A DNA stretch of 64,000 nucleotides, from the NCBI GenBank assembly GCA_022059125.1, contig JAEUWY010000020.1, positions 1,364,001 to 1,428,000 of the forward strand, read 5' to 3'. Positions 32,734-43,521 of the stretch are shown piece by piece (the stretch's first letter is position 1; each line of letters starts with the position of its first letter). The notes beneath the pieces are model-generated. The model was not told the origin of the DNA. It saw only the letters and a list, made by a program, of their open reading frames with translations, and ran no database searches. The translations under genes were made by a program, and so were the position numbers. The DNA is from Corynespora cassiicola (lineage: Eukaryota > Ascomycota > Dothideomycetes > Pleosporales > Corynesporascaceae).

Positions 32734-33385
32734 TCAACCAAACGACACCCTCTTCTTCTTGGGTTTGGCCGTCTTCTCTGGTTTTTCCTCCTGTACTTCT
32801 GTTCTCGCGGGGTCGGAGTGTCTGCTCTTCTTCTTTTTCTTGAGGCTCTGCTTGGTCTCCTCCTGTTGCTGCGTTAGCTATTGGCCTGTGAAAAGGTGCG
32901 CTTCAGGGCCAACGTACGAATTTTGCCTTCTTCTCGTCACTCCTCTGCTCTGCTTCTTTGCGCTTGGCTTCCCGAATCTCTTCCAGCTGCCTTGCCCTCA
33001 TGATCTTACTCTCAATATGACCTTCCTTCTCGGCATTCACCACGCTCATGATCGCCATCATGCTAGCCGGGTCGTCGACGAACTTCTTGCCCTTCTTCTG
33101 ACCCTTGGGTTTCGCAATTCCAGCAGGTACAATTCCATTTAGCTCAGGAATATCGAGTTCCTTCTCTGTGTACACGCGCTTCTTTTTCTTGCCATCGTGG
33201 ACCTTGGATTTCGTCTTTTGCGCACCGCCGGGCTTCGCGAGCGACAGTGACTTTTGCTTGCGCTTGGAGATTCCTTCGGGTTTGGAGCCCTTGGAGGCGC
33301 CACCTTTGGAAGAGCCACCTTTGGAGGGGCCACCGGGCCTGGACTTGGGCGACTTGCCCTTGGAGGAAGGCTTGGTAGGGGCCAT
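32734..33385 (-). CDS. LOC1: LOC1, 60S ribosome assembly protein
   Basis: Two exons, 33385-32918 and 32862-32734 (an acceptor 6 nt upstream is also in frame), encode about 198 residues. The protein is very basic. A Gly/Ser/Lys repeat ([18 protein letters not shown]) is followed by the conserved LOC1 core: [55 protein letters not shown] and [16 protein letters not shown], ending in a Lys-rich nuclear-localisation-like tail [16 protein letters not shown]1 binds double-stranded RNA, takes part in 60S subunit assembly and, in budding yeast, in ASH1 mRNA localisation. Convergent with the hydrolase and divergent to VPS68. Confidence 0.88.
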
Positions 33386-33605
33386 GGCGGGATGTTGCAG
33401 GCTCGACGTGCTGGATCTGCGGGCGCGCTCGAATGGGTGAACTTTTTTAAGAGTCCAGAAACCAATCGGCATTCCCAAGCGCCGACAGCTTGGCGCCCGC
33501 CAACTGACGACAATCCCAGCAGGTATCCGCAACCGCAGCCCAGCCCCATCAGCTTCAACCGCCTCCGCGCCGATTAACGCACCCTATCCACCTTTCCGCA
33601 GTGAT

Positions 33606-34265
33606 ATGCCAGGCCAGCTGATCAGTATGGCATCCGACCGCCTCTTCCGTTTCCCTAAGCCCGCCTGGCTGAACAGCGCGAACACGCGGACGGCCGGCGT
33701 CTATACGGCCGGAGCTCTGGTAGGCAGCCCTCGCATGGACAATACGGAACAACGGCTGATTGCGCCTTAATGCAGTTTTCTCTCGGCTTCTACATGCTAA
33801 TCGACATTGCCGTATGGTCCAAGTCGGCCATGAACCACTCCGATCCCGCTGTGCACATCACCTTTGTGGACTGGATCCCCGGAATCTGCTCTGCGCTCGG
33901 AATGCTCGTCATCAACTCGATTGATAAGTCGCGGCTGTCTGCCGACTCTTTCAGCTACAGTGGAAATGGGGTGGCGTGGAAAGCCAGGCTGGTGCTGTTT
34001 TTGGGATTCGCGCTGCTCGCTGGAGGTCTGGCCGGCAGCGTCGTCGTGCTAGTGCTCAAATACATTGTCGCCGAGTACACATGGCCAACTACTTGGTTGG
34101 GCGTCGGTAACGTTGTTGCGAACGGAATGGTTATGCTGAGGTGAGTTGTTCTCAACATGATGATACCTGGCGTAGATGCGAAACATGCTAATCGTACACA
34201 GCTCGGCTGTCCTCTGGGTCGCACAGAACATGGAGGACGAGTACACATATAACCTCGCGCTATGA
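33606..34265 (+). CDS. VPS68: Vps68 (UPF0220 membrane protein)
   Basis: Three exons, 33606-33719, 33776-34140 and 34202-34265, total 543 nt for 180 residues; a second in-frame ATG at 33627 gives 173. Four membrane segments are visible: TAGVYTAGALFSLGFYMLIDIAVW, HITFVDWIPGICSALGMLVINSI, ARLVLFLGFALLAGGLAGSVVVLVL and WLGVGNVVANGMVMLSSAVLW, ending NMEDEYTYNLAL. This is the UPF0220/Vps68 family (animal TMEM50). In yeast Vps68 pairs with Vps55 at endosomes and acts late in endosome-to-vacuole sorting with ESCRT. The next gene, convergent at 34721-35300, is VPS55. Confidence 0.92.
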
Positions 34266-34720
34266 ACGGCATTTTATTTCTGACTAGAGGTCGGAAAATA
34301 GCCAAGGAGCGCAACGATGTGGCGCAGCATGACGGAGGTGAGGATGAGAGATGTTATACCCTGAACCATGAGTGGGGTGCGATAACATTGGATTTACTTG
34401 TATGCTTGTATGACTATTGCATGGCGCATTGGCAGCTGCTATGCATCAACCTATATTATACGCACGTGTAAAGTTGGGCGTTTTTGAACATTAACATGCA
34501 TGTAAACTATACAGGCAACAAATGCACACGTCCAACATAATTATACAGAAACGCTCAAAATAGGACAGACGCCGACCGGCGCTCTTCTATCAGAGTTCTC
34601 GGAACTCGTCCCAAACCCAGGAGCCATTCTCCTATGTTCAAATCCCTCAACAGCCTGGCCTGGCGTTCCCATACATTGATTCATTCGTTCTTCCGCTTAC
34701 TCGTCGTTTCGACCGGCTAG
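34266..34720. other. Convergent intergenic VPS68/VPS55
   Basis: 455 bp of 3' flanks. No gene seen. Confidence 0.5.
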
Positions 34721-35300
34721 TCAGAAGTCCTGATCTTCCTGGAAGAAAAGCGTGAAGCTGATTATGGTTGCATATATCAGCAGGCCACCGCAGATGGACA
34801 TGGCAGCCGCGCCTCCATCTATCGTCGCCGAATGCCATAGCAAAGTTGGCAGCGCTATTAAAATACGTCAGCTAAACCACAAAGATTATACTTTCGTTGT
34901 CCTAAGCAAGTCTGTCGTCCCCCAGCCACCTTCGAGATCCCGTAGATGGGGGCCTAGCGGTGCCAATTTCCAATACATCCAGCACTCACCAATTCCCATG
35001 ACGACAAAGAAGCCGGTCAAGAACCTTCCAAAGTCCACCACACCCGAGCCGGTGCTCTCCATAAAGTCATCGGGATTCGCGGCGCGTCCGCAGATCCAGT
35101 TCGGCAGCGGCGCGATTACGTAGGTTGCGACGACGAGAAGGGTCAGATAGTTTTTAAACAGCGCAGCGCTTAGAATGACGAGGAGGAAGCCGATCGCAAG
35201 GACCTAGGTGATGCAGCGGTTAGCCAGGGAAGAGTCGAGCAGGGCCGATGCGGCGGAGGCGTACGAAGGACAGCCCGATGATGGTCTTGATGCCCGCCAT
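34721..35300 (-). CDS. VPS55: Vps55 endosomal membrane protein
   Basis: Three exons, 35300-35265, 35203-34990 and 34854-34721, total 384 nt for 127 residues. The product matches the Vps55/OB-RGRP family along its length. It starts MAGIKTIIGLSFVLAIGFLL, then LFKNYLTLLVVATYVIAPLPNW, CGRAANP, FGRFLTGFFVVMGIALPTLLW and GLLIYATIISFTLFFQEDQDF at the end. Four membrane segments fit the family (yeast Vps55 is about 140 residues). It forms a complex with Vps68 in endosomes. The two short introns split the first and last membrane segments. The original long frames here are antisense shadows. Confidence 0.93.
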
Positions 35301-35729
35301 GGTGTGTTGCTTGGGATTGCGGTTTCTGGACTAGAGGACTATACGATGTGATCAGGTCTGGGGTGGTCTGGGCCGGCGGGCTGGCGCAGGCGCAGATGTG
35401 AGTCGTGGAGGGTTGCCGGTGGTGGTGGCAGTTGCTGCGTGGTTGCGAGCGCCTGGTATGGATGCACGGGCCACTTGGCGCGAAGCTTCCTGAGCTTCGT
35501 ACTTCAGAGCTGCCTTGTGGCTGTTGACATCAACTAGACTCCGATACAAGACCTCGCCGCCTCTAGAATCTCCCCTGCTGCCGCAAACCTCCTCGCCAGG
35601 CTACACCCCTCCCGCCCATCTGACGCCCGGATCCGAGCACTTGCGTTGGTGTTTTAAGCGTCGGCCCCTCCACACGTCCATTTCCCCACCGTCACTTCAC
35701 GTACACCTTCACACCATCCACCCTCGACC
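35301..35729. promoter_or_regulatory. Divergent upstream region VPS55/PRE5
   Basis: 429 bp shared. It contains GGTGGCAGT on the plus strand near 35419, two mismatches from the yeast proteasome element GGTGGCAAA; this is too weak to claim. Confidence 0.4.
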
Positions 35730-36550
35730 ATGTTCAGGAACAATTACGACAACGACTCGGTCACCTTCTCGCCGCAGGGCCGTATATTCCAGGTCGAGTA
35801 CGCCCAGGAAGCAGTCAAGCAGGGTTCGGTCGTTGTCGGAATCGTCAGCAAGACACACGCCGTGCTTGCGGCGATCAAGGTATGTTTGTACATGCACGTA
35901 GTTGCGCAATTGCCAACTGACTTGTCTTGCAGCGTAACGCAGAAGAGCTCTCCTCATACCAGAAGAAGATCATCCCGGTGGATTCACATTACGGCGTCGC
36001 CCTCGCCGGTCTCGCCTCTGATGCTCGCGTCCTCACCAACTTCATGAGGCAGCAGTCGCTTGCTTCACGCTTGACCTATGACCGTGCCATCGCCCTTTCC
36101 GAGATTACTGCCCGCATAGCCGACCGCGCCCAGACAAACACACAGCAGTACGGCAGGCGACCCTACGGAGTTGGCCTCTTAGTTGCAGGTGTTGATGCAA
36201 AGGGCCCCCATCTCTTCGAGTTCCAGCCCAGTGGCGTCACGCAGGAGATGGTTGCTTGCGGTATCGGTGCTAGGAGTCAAATGGCCAGGACGTATCTGGA
36301 GCGACACTTGGACGAGTTCGAGGGCTCCAACCGGGAGGAGCTGATAAAGCATGCGCTCAGGGCGTTGAAGGAGTCGCTGTCTCAGGACAAGGAGCTCACA
36401 GTCGACAACACTAGCGTCGGTATCAGCGGAATCGGCGAGGACTTTGTTCTGTTTGAGGGCCAGGATGTAGCCGAATGGCTCGATGCCACGTTCGAGAACC
36501 GAGAGAGCGGCGGGGATGAAGGCGCTGAGGCTATGGAGACCGATTCATGA
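35730..36550 (+). CDS. PRE5: 20S proteasome alpha-6 subunit
   Basis: Two exons, 35730-35879 and 35933-36550, encode 255 residues. The N-terminal alpha-subunit signature [20 protein letters not shown] is intact, followed by [56 protein letters not shown] and [22 protein letters not shown], which match PSMA1/Pre5. The C-terminal tail is acidic ([13 protein letters not shown]). It is a structural subunit of the alpha ring of the proteasome. Length matches the family. Confidence 0.95.
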
Positions 36551-37079
36551 AGAACCTGATGGATCTCATTGCGGGCACGCTGATCGAGCATGAGGCGGAC
36601 ACCCTTCGTCAGGCGCTGTCTCATCACTGTGTGCCATTTAACATAGATCTTGCAGACGCACCATGACCAGGACATGAAGAATAAATTCAAATGATGACCC
36701 CAAAATCTGCATTCTGGTAATGATGAGTACCTACTTAGGTACCTAGGTATGCACCGATGTATGTCTGGAATATGCCCAGGTGGGTTTCAAGGTATTCACG
36801 ACTTGGTTTGTGTACGAATTATTGAAAAGCAAAATGGACGCTGTGGAGCTTTCATGTTCCATACCAAACACGCAGATAGACCATTGAGCATGCCTAGAAA
36901 TCACAAATGATGGAGCCAGACCCCACACGGTTGGATGAGAGGATCGCGCTCACGTGATGTGGACTTCCGGGCGCCGAGCCGCAAACCCGTCGGCCAGAAG
37001 CTCGATTCAACACCTTCAACCTCACGACCCGCAACCCTCACATCCACCAAACCCCACGAACCCACATCCAACCATCACA
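36551..37079. other. Intergenic PRE5/ATP15
   Basis: 529 bp including the PRE5 3' end and ATP15 promoter. A TACCTAGGTA-type palindromic cluster lies near 36730-36750. No gene. Confidence 0.45.
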
Positions 37080-37427
37080 ATGGCATTCGCGTGGAAAGCC
37101 GCCGGCCTTACGTACGCATCGCCCGCTCTGCCCACTCTGGGAGGCCTCAATTGACACTTCTGCACAGCTACAACCGCTACATCGCGGTCGCTTCGCGCGC
37201 CGTCCGCCGCTCGCTCAAGGAGGATAAGAGGCTCGCCGCCGAGCGCAGGGGCGAGAGCGAGCTCAGGTTCGCCAGGTGGGAGGTGAGTTGATGTCAATGG
37301 GGAGGGGCGGCAATCGGCCAGGGAGACGGAGGCTAACAGAGGGATGTGACAGAACGGCAAGCAAGGTGAAGTCAAGGACTTGAACCAGGCCAACAACGCA
37401 GCCCTTGCCCAGGCCGCCCAGTCCTAG
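37080..37427 (+). CDS. ATP15: ATP synthase F1 epsilon subunit
   Basis: Three exons, 37080-37111, 37168-37282 and 37353-37427, total 222 nt for 73 residues, starting MAFAWKAAGLTYNRYIAVAS, then AVRRSLKEDKRLAAERR and ELRFARWENGKQGEVKDL. This is the small mitochondrial epsilon subunit (yeast Atp15), which sits on the central stalk of F1. No cleavable presequence is expected in this family. The tiny first exon is supported by the conserved TYNRYI join. Confidence 0.92.
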
Positions 37428-37728
37428 ATTCGATGAGGGGGCAAGTCTGACGGACTGCGACCAGGGTAGAAGGGGTGGATAGCTGCAAATGGATGCTGAA
37501 TGTATATTTTGTACTACCAAAGGCATGCGCGGGAAAAGCTAGACAATGCACGACCAATTCTGAGCCTCAGTTGTACCGCCGCTTTTGTTTCCATGTGATG
37601 TTGTGATTCAATGGGGGAGCTTGAAAGCTGCATAGCTTGTCACGGCCGTTTCTGGCGGAAGAGCTTGCGCAGGCAGCCCTTCGCCTGCCACAAATCTTCC
37701 CGCATCGGAAACAACTCCACCACCAAAC
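37428..37728. other. Intergenic ATP15/MAK10
   Basis: About 300 bp. It carries the ATP15 3' flank and MAK10 promoter. Nothing specific. Confidence 0.45.
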
Positions 37729-40403
37729 ATGGCAGAGGAGGCTCCCCGGCACAGCGCAGCCTCTGCCCAGCACTCGGACGGGGCCGCCCCAAGCGATGCA
37801 GCCGGTTTGCCTGCCTGTTGAAAAACAAATGACTATCCAGCTGACGTCCGTCGAGGTTCTGCAGACCCCGTCCGACTTTCGGAACCGGCAGCTTCGCCCT
37901 TTGGCCTGCCGCTGAGGCGGTCCTTTAGGCCGGCTGCGGCTGAAACCAAGATCTACGACATTACCGAGAAGTTTACAAAGGCCTCCAGCGGTATGTATCG
38001 TCTCTCAGAGTTTGACCCGGCTGCGTTGTGCATCTTCTCATTCTCAGGCCACTCGTCCAGTCTCACATGATATGTTGCTGCCCGAGGCGCCAACATTTCA
38101 TCTCACCACCCTCAAACCAGTTTGCTCACACCGTTACAGCACTCGAGGTCGGCCAACTAGTCAAAGATGAGTACTTTACACTTTTCGAGTCCATCGGGGC
38201 TATCGAGGTATGTTCTCGTATTCATGTGCCCCTCCACGAGCCAATCTAAATGCTCTCAACAGATCATGGACCCCAAAATGGATAGCGGCTTTCTGCAGCC
38301 GGGCGAAACTCTGGAGGATACCTATGACACATTGAACCCCATACTCCCTGAGGAACTCATCGGAATAATGGATCAGCTTCTTTGTCACGAAATGTCCTGG
38401 CATACCGGCTACCCGCTTTCCCAGAATCTTTTTACTTCACTCTACATCGACAAGCTCCTCTGGCCGGAACCAAAGACACTTGAACAAGCTCAATTTTATC
38501 GAGGGGATATTACAGATGAGAGGAGGCCAGGTCCATTGCTTGAAGTGCTAAGGGCGTATTGTTTAGCGCTCATCAAAGGGTGTGATTTTGTAATTGCCAA
38601 AGTCACAGGAAGAGACTTCTTCGAAGAGGAGGACTTTTGCACGCACACGTACAATCGGGTTTTGTTTGTTCGGATACCCATGGATGTTTTCCTCAGAGAG
38701 TTGGACGCTGCTGTTGAGTGGATGGAAGAGTATATGCTCCCCACATTTTAAATGCTGTCAGCAAACATACTAACACCCGCAGCCCTGACCTGAAGATCGA
38801 CGACTCTCTTCGTGTGGCCATCATTACTCGTCTAGAATTCCGCAAGAACTTTCTCCTAGCTTTGGATCTGGAGTGTCAGATGGATCGCCTGGATGCCTAC
38901 TGGCCTCCCGTCCTCGAGGGGCTGACTTCGATAAACACCACTCATCAGCTTGGAAAGCCGGTGCCTAGCGCTTTTAGCACGAAGATGCAGCGACGGTTGG
39001 CATCTACTGTTCCACCACGGCCCATTGTAGAGCTTGATTTCAAGGATGCATCCGAGAAATTGAAGCAGCTCTGTGTGGACTGTGAGGAAGCTACACGTTT
39101 CGTGCTTCTCCCACCTGATCCGCTCGAATACCAGTCATTCCTCTGGGCATATGCAAGCCGTTCACCAGCGCCGCTTCCTTACTCGCGATCCTATCTTGCT
39201 ACACTTCTCTTCCACCCGGATATACTCACGGGATCTGTTTCTCTCCCGTTAACAGATCTCAAGACGCTAGTGTTTCCCTCATCGCCCGTTGTAGATCCCT
39301 CCAATTGGGCCTTCTCTCCACCACGCAATCCATCACTTCCCAAGCCACCGAGACTCCAGTTAGCTATGCTGATTGACGAATTCATAGATAGATCTGGTCA
39401 GCCATACCTCGATCTCTGGGTTGCGTTGGGGCAGAATAGATGTCGACTTCGACGCATGCTCACCCACGTCATTGTAGGCTGGGATTTACTCCAACTGGAT
39501 GCTGGGCTCGTCGACCAAGATATCATGCGGGCAATTGAAGAGTTGGGTGGAAACATGGCAGAGCAGACTCTCGAGTACCCACTCACGACATGGGTCTACC
39601 ATCGCAAACTCTGGATGATTGAGAAGGTTGTCCTTCTTGGCTTCGAGCAGGACATTTACCTTCCCGACGAATACGCTGGGATGTACTACTTCCTCTCCAA
39701 GATATCAACAACACGGATCGGACTCCTCAGGAAGATTGAGTTGCATTACAACGACCGCATCCGCCAGCTCGTCCGCTCGATGCAACTCCCCGAAGCCCAG
39801 ATGGTCGACAGAAGCGCACCATATATCTCGTCCCTCCTCGACGAGGCACGTGGTATATGCGAGCTAAGCAAAGCACTTCACTCCTTCTACACCATCTCGC
39901 TCTACCTCGGCCTCCTCCCCTGCCCCAACCGCCCCTTCGGCTCCGAGCCCCTGCGCTACGAACTCCGCATGAAGACCTTTCTCGGCCTGCAACCTCCCGA
40001 GGTCCCGCCCTTCCCAGAGTTTCAGGCCGCCCTCCAGCCATACGGGCCGTACAATGCACCCACACAACAGTTCTACACCGACCTGCACGACGAGCAGTCT
40101 GAGCTGTGGAAGAGCGTCGACGCGCCTATCAAGGCGGCTAAAGAGTTCTTCTCTGCGCTCAAGAAGCAGGGTGCGCAGACTGCGAAGGCGGGGAGCGTAG
40201 AGGTGCCGTGGAATAAGGAGGTGCAGAGTGCGTTGGCGAGCTGCGTTGTGCTGGGAGTCTCGACGGCGAGTTTGCGGACGGTGGCGAAAGAGTTTGATGG
40301 GAAGGATGGGCAGAGTTTGGGCGTAAAGGTGGAGCTTCCGGAGATTCAGACGGGGAAGAGATATAGCGAGGGGTGGATTGTGGGGAAGGTGGTTAAGCTG
40401 TAA
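37729..40403 (+). CDS. MAK10: NatC N-alpha-acetyltransferase auxiliary subunit (Mak10/NAA35)
   Basis: Five exons, 37729-37804, 37865-37990, 38140-38207, 38263-38729 and 38783-40403, total 2358 nt for 785 residues. The N-terminal ~55 residues are poorly conserved. The family signature IMDPKMDSGFLQPGETLEDTY is present, followed by ILPEELIGIMDQLLCHEMSWHTGYPLSQNLFTSLYID, LRAYCLALIKGCDF, FEEEDFCTHTYNR and IITRLEFRKNFLLAL. The C-terminus (KRYSEGWIVGKVVKL) is also recognisable. This subunit scaffolds the NatC complex with Mak3/NAA30 and acetylates Met-Leu-type N-termini. The first intron and exact N-terminus are the least certain part; the downstream joins preserve the frame. Confidence 0.9.
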
Positions 40404-40752
40404 GGGCAAGTTGGGGTTTGGGATAGAGTTGGTACATCGGCATTGAGTGCCCGGCACAGATAGAAATTTTTTGAATCGATGTTGTCAGCAAGGCATGCGC
40501 TTTCGTGAAGAGACTTAGGGTTCTTGTGTTTCTGTACGAGTCGAAGCTTCCAACGTGTGTAGCTCGCTCACAGTACCCCGAAAGATCAATAATACCGGGT
40601 ATCGTTGGCTAATCGCCATCCATAACGCCATGCGCCCTCTTCTCTGCACTCCCAGGTATATGACCCACAGGCACTCAGCCTGCGGTTCCCACATTACTCC
40701 CTCGACCTGATTTTCAAAAATCATCCTAGCGCAACCTGGAGCCGTGTATCCC
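40404..40752. other. Convergent intergenic MAK10/CENP-W
   Basis: 349 bp of 3' flanks; no gene seen. Confidence 0.5.
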
Positions 40753-41176
40753 TTAACCCTTGAATTTCCTCAAACACTGCTCGCGCACTTTCCTCACGCT
40801 CCGCGCCGAGACACCGCGTTCGCCCGCTTGCTTCGACTTGATGCCTGCTTCCTTGACTAGCCTAGTATTTATCAGCTGGACGTTGCATAAAAACAAGCCT
40901 CTATCTTCATATTCAGTTTGTTCCGATATATCGTATTCACGTCCAGAGTCGAGGGCGGAACGAAGGGTTGGATGGAAATGAGTACGTACTCTTGCATAAA
41001 AAGCGCGTAGTTGAGGAATATCTACCCCCGAAGACTCGTCAGCACGCACTCCTATCACAAACAAAGTATAGAGTGCATGTACATACCAAGATATCCACAT
41101 TCTTGCTGAGCGGGCGGTTCGAATGCGCCTTTACGATTTTCTTGACGGTGCCGCGCGGGTAGAGCGTAGAAGCCAT
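40753..41176 (-). CDS. Histone-fold centromere protein CENP-W
   Basis: Three exons, 41176-41087, 41021-40990 and 40861-40753, total 231 nt for 76 residues. The product is MASTLYPRGTVKKIVKAHSN, then RPLSKNVDILIFLNYALFMQE, then LVKEAGIKSKQAGERGVSARSVRKV..LRKFKG. This is the compact histone fold of CENP-W (PF15510), which dimerises with CENP-T in the CENP-T-W-S-X nucleosome-like unit of the inner kinetochore. The conserved ending GVSARSVRKV is a strong marker. The middle exon is 32 nt. Only the spliced form is meaningful; the longer frame over the last exon includes intron sequence. Confidence 0.88.
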
Positions 41177-41661
41177 GATTTTCCGTGTTTGCTTCGTACG
41201 AAAAGGCGGGGAGGTTCGTAGGCGACGTCGTTTTGGGTGAGTGTCGAATGGGTCGTTCGTGCCGTGTTTGGATGTGATGTTGTGAGGTCAGCGTGTTAAG
41301 AAAGCGGCCTGTGCGGTGTCGCGCGTCTGCACGTGTGAACGGGTGTTTTCCACACCCGGATCTTTTGGACCAATGGGTCAGTGGAGGACAACCATGACGT
41401 TTCGATGTCCAAAGGTGGAGATGTGTTCATTGAAGTTTAGAATAGTCATTTGAACAATTATATGAAAAATTGCAGCATGTGTAGATTGCGATTTCACAGC
41501 AATCGGAGCTCCCGAGGTCAATTCTATACCAAAACACAAAAGTAACATAAGAAAATCCTCATATAGCACACTTCTATCTGGGACTAATCACAGGTAATGG
41601 TACACAAGCCCCACCAAACGACGAGTTTTTGCTCAGAAGCCAATCTTCAAATATTCCGTAT
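41177..41661. other. Intergenic CENP-W upstream / QCR2 downstream
   Basis: 485 bp; contains the CENP-W promoter. Nothing distinct. Confidence 0.45.
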
Positions 41662-43204
41662 TTACACCTTAAGACCAAGCTCGTCAGCGAACGGCAGAAC
41701 ATGGAGATCACCGATGGTAGAAACGGTGGCCCTGGTCTCGAGTAATGACTTGGCAGCCTGTTCAAATTAGTCAGAAAATATATCTGATAGACCTGGAGCG
41801 AGTGTAAACTTACAGACTTGATCGCCTCATCGGAAACGCTGTCAACTGCCTTGGCAACCTCGTCAATCTGGTAAGCCTTGGTGTTGTGGACGAGACCGTT
41901 TCCAGTAAGGACGAGGCCGGCCTTGAGGTCCTGGCCATACTCAAGCTCCTTGAACTTGGCAGCAGCCTTGGCCTTGGTGATCTGCTCCGCAGTGATTTCC
42001 CCAGCGGCAATCTTCTGGATGGCCTCGACAGCAGCCTGGGCAGTGCTCTTGACACCTTCGGCAGGGCCACTGATGGTGGTGTACAGAAGACCGGCGTCAG
42101 AGTAGATGGCACTCGTCGTCTGGACCTTGGTGCTCGAAGTTCCCTTTGCGTTGCCGAGGATAGAGAAACCAGGCGACCACTTGATGCTGGACTGGCCACC
42201 GAGAAGCGAGGCGAGAACGGCGATTTCGGGCTTGTAGGAGTTGCCGGTGAAAGAGCTAGATCCAGGGAAACCGATGACGATGGCGTTGCCGCCGCCGTGG
42301 GCAATGCGCTCCTCGCCTCCGTGGTACTTGCTGGGGGTGGTGGCGACCGAGTCCAAAGGAGCGGCGGGGACATTCTCGAAGAACTCATTCACCCACTTGG
42401 ACAGATCCTCCTGCTTAGCACCGTTGGCGACAATGGCGAAGTTAGACTTGGCATAGGCGATCTTGGAGAAGTACTCGATGGAGGCGGGATCGATGTACTT
42501 GGTGAAGGGAGTGGACGAGGCAGAGGCGGTGGGAGAGCCCAGACCGCGGTGGAAGGCGAGGCTATGGGCGGAGTTGATGGCCATGTCGATGGGGCTAGCG
42601 AGGAAGCGCTTGTGGGCGAACTGGATGAGGGGGAGGACCTCCTCCTGGTAGACGTAGGCTAGACAATATCAGCATCTCCACTCGCATCAATGGCAAGATC
42701 AGAGCCTACGGAGGTACTGAGTCGAGCTGGCAACCTCGCCGAGGAGCTCAACAAAGTAGGGCAGGTCATCGCGGAGGAACTTGGCCTCAAGGACCAGGTT
42801 CTCACGGTCGTGGTAAGCGTTCAGCTCGGCGCCCAAGAGCTCGGATTCGCGGACGATGCGCAGCGTAGACCTTCGGTCGGTGCCCTGTATGCCAATTGAG
42901 CGTCAGTGCAGCTCGCAGACGGGGTTTTGCGTGCTCAATGGCGTACCCGGAATGCGAAGTTGGCGAGGGCCTCGGTCAAGCCGGGCAGCGGCTGGTACCG
43001 CGTACCAGCCTTGGAGACGAGGGCCACGGTGGTCGTGGGGCCGGCAAAGTCGCGGCTGGCGAACTTGACGCCCTTTGCGTCGCCGGACTGGTACTGGAAG
43101 GATCCTGAAGCTGGGGCAGCGAGGCCGCGGCGCTGGGCCGGGCGGACGGCCTGCTGGCGAATGGCCCGCTGGGCGCCCCGGCAGGCGGTCGTACGGGAGA
43201 ACAT
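41662..43204 (-). CDS. QCR2: Cytochrome bc1 complex core protein 2
   Basis: Four exons, 43204-42947, 42884-42710, 42658-41814 and 41757-41662, total 1374 nt for 457 residues. It starts MFSRTTACRGAQRAIRQQAVR, a mitochondrial presequence with a likely cleavage before the LAAPASGSF region. It continues with the M16 peptidase-like fold: VALVSKAGTRYQPLPGLTEALANFAFR, LRIVRESELLGAELNAYHDREN, AIVANGAKQEDLSKWVNEFF and GLLYTTISGPAEGVKSTAQAAVEAI. The zinc-binding HxxEH of active processing peptidases is absent, as expected for core 2. It is a subunit of respiratory complex III in the inner membrane. Confidence 0.92.
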
Positions 43205-43521
43205 GGCTACACTGGCGCCGTACTACGGAGCTGGAGGGGGTGGGGGGAAGGCAATGGATGGGGGATGGATGCTGGTGTGATGCATCTGGTCGTGAAGGTT
43301 TCTGAGCGAGGCTCTGAGTGCACGGACCAGGCGGCATAATCCGAACCAGCGCGCCTGCAGTTGGCTGCTTTCCGCCCCGCCATTATTTTCGCGCCTTTCA
43401 CGTCTGGCAGCTTGCGCTCAACTTCCTCCACCCTCCACCCCCTCTTGCCCCCCAACACTCCCATGTCTCGCCGGTAGCCCCGCCGACACCTAGATATCTG
43501 GCAAATGTCTAGGTCCCAGCC
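43205..43521. promoter_or_regulatory. Divergent upstream region QCR2/RPC82
   Basis: 317 bp shared between divergent genes. CT-rich close to RPC82. No specific element identified. Confidence 0.45.

Noticed and set aside
35410..35430. Yeast-type proteasome control element upstream of PRE5
   Set aside because: GGTGGCAGT has two mismatches and occurs in a GGTGG-rich stretch, so it is not distinguishable from chance.
41886..42662. 258-codon plus-strand frame
   Set aside because: Exactly antisense to the conserved QCR2 exon 3; a shadow caused by codon bias.
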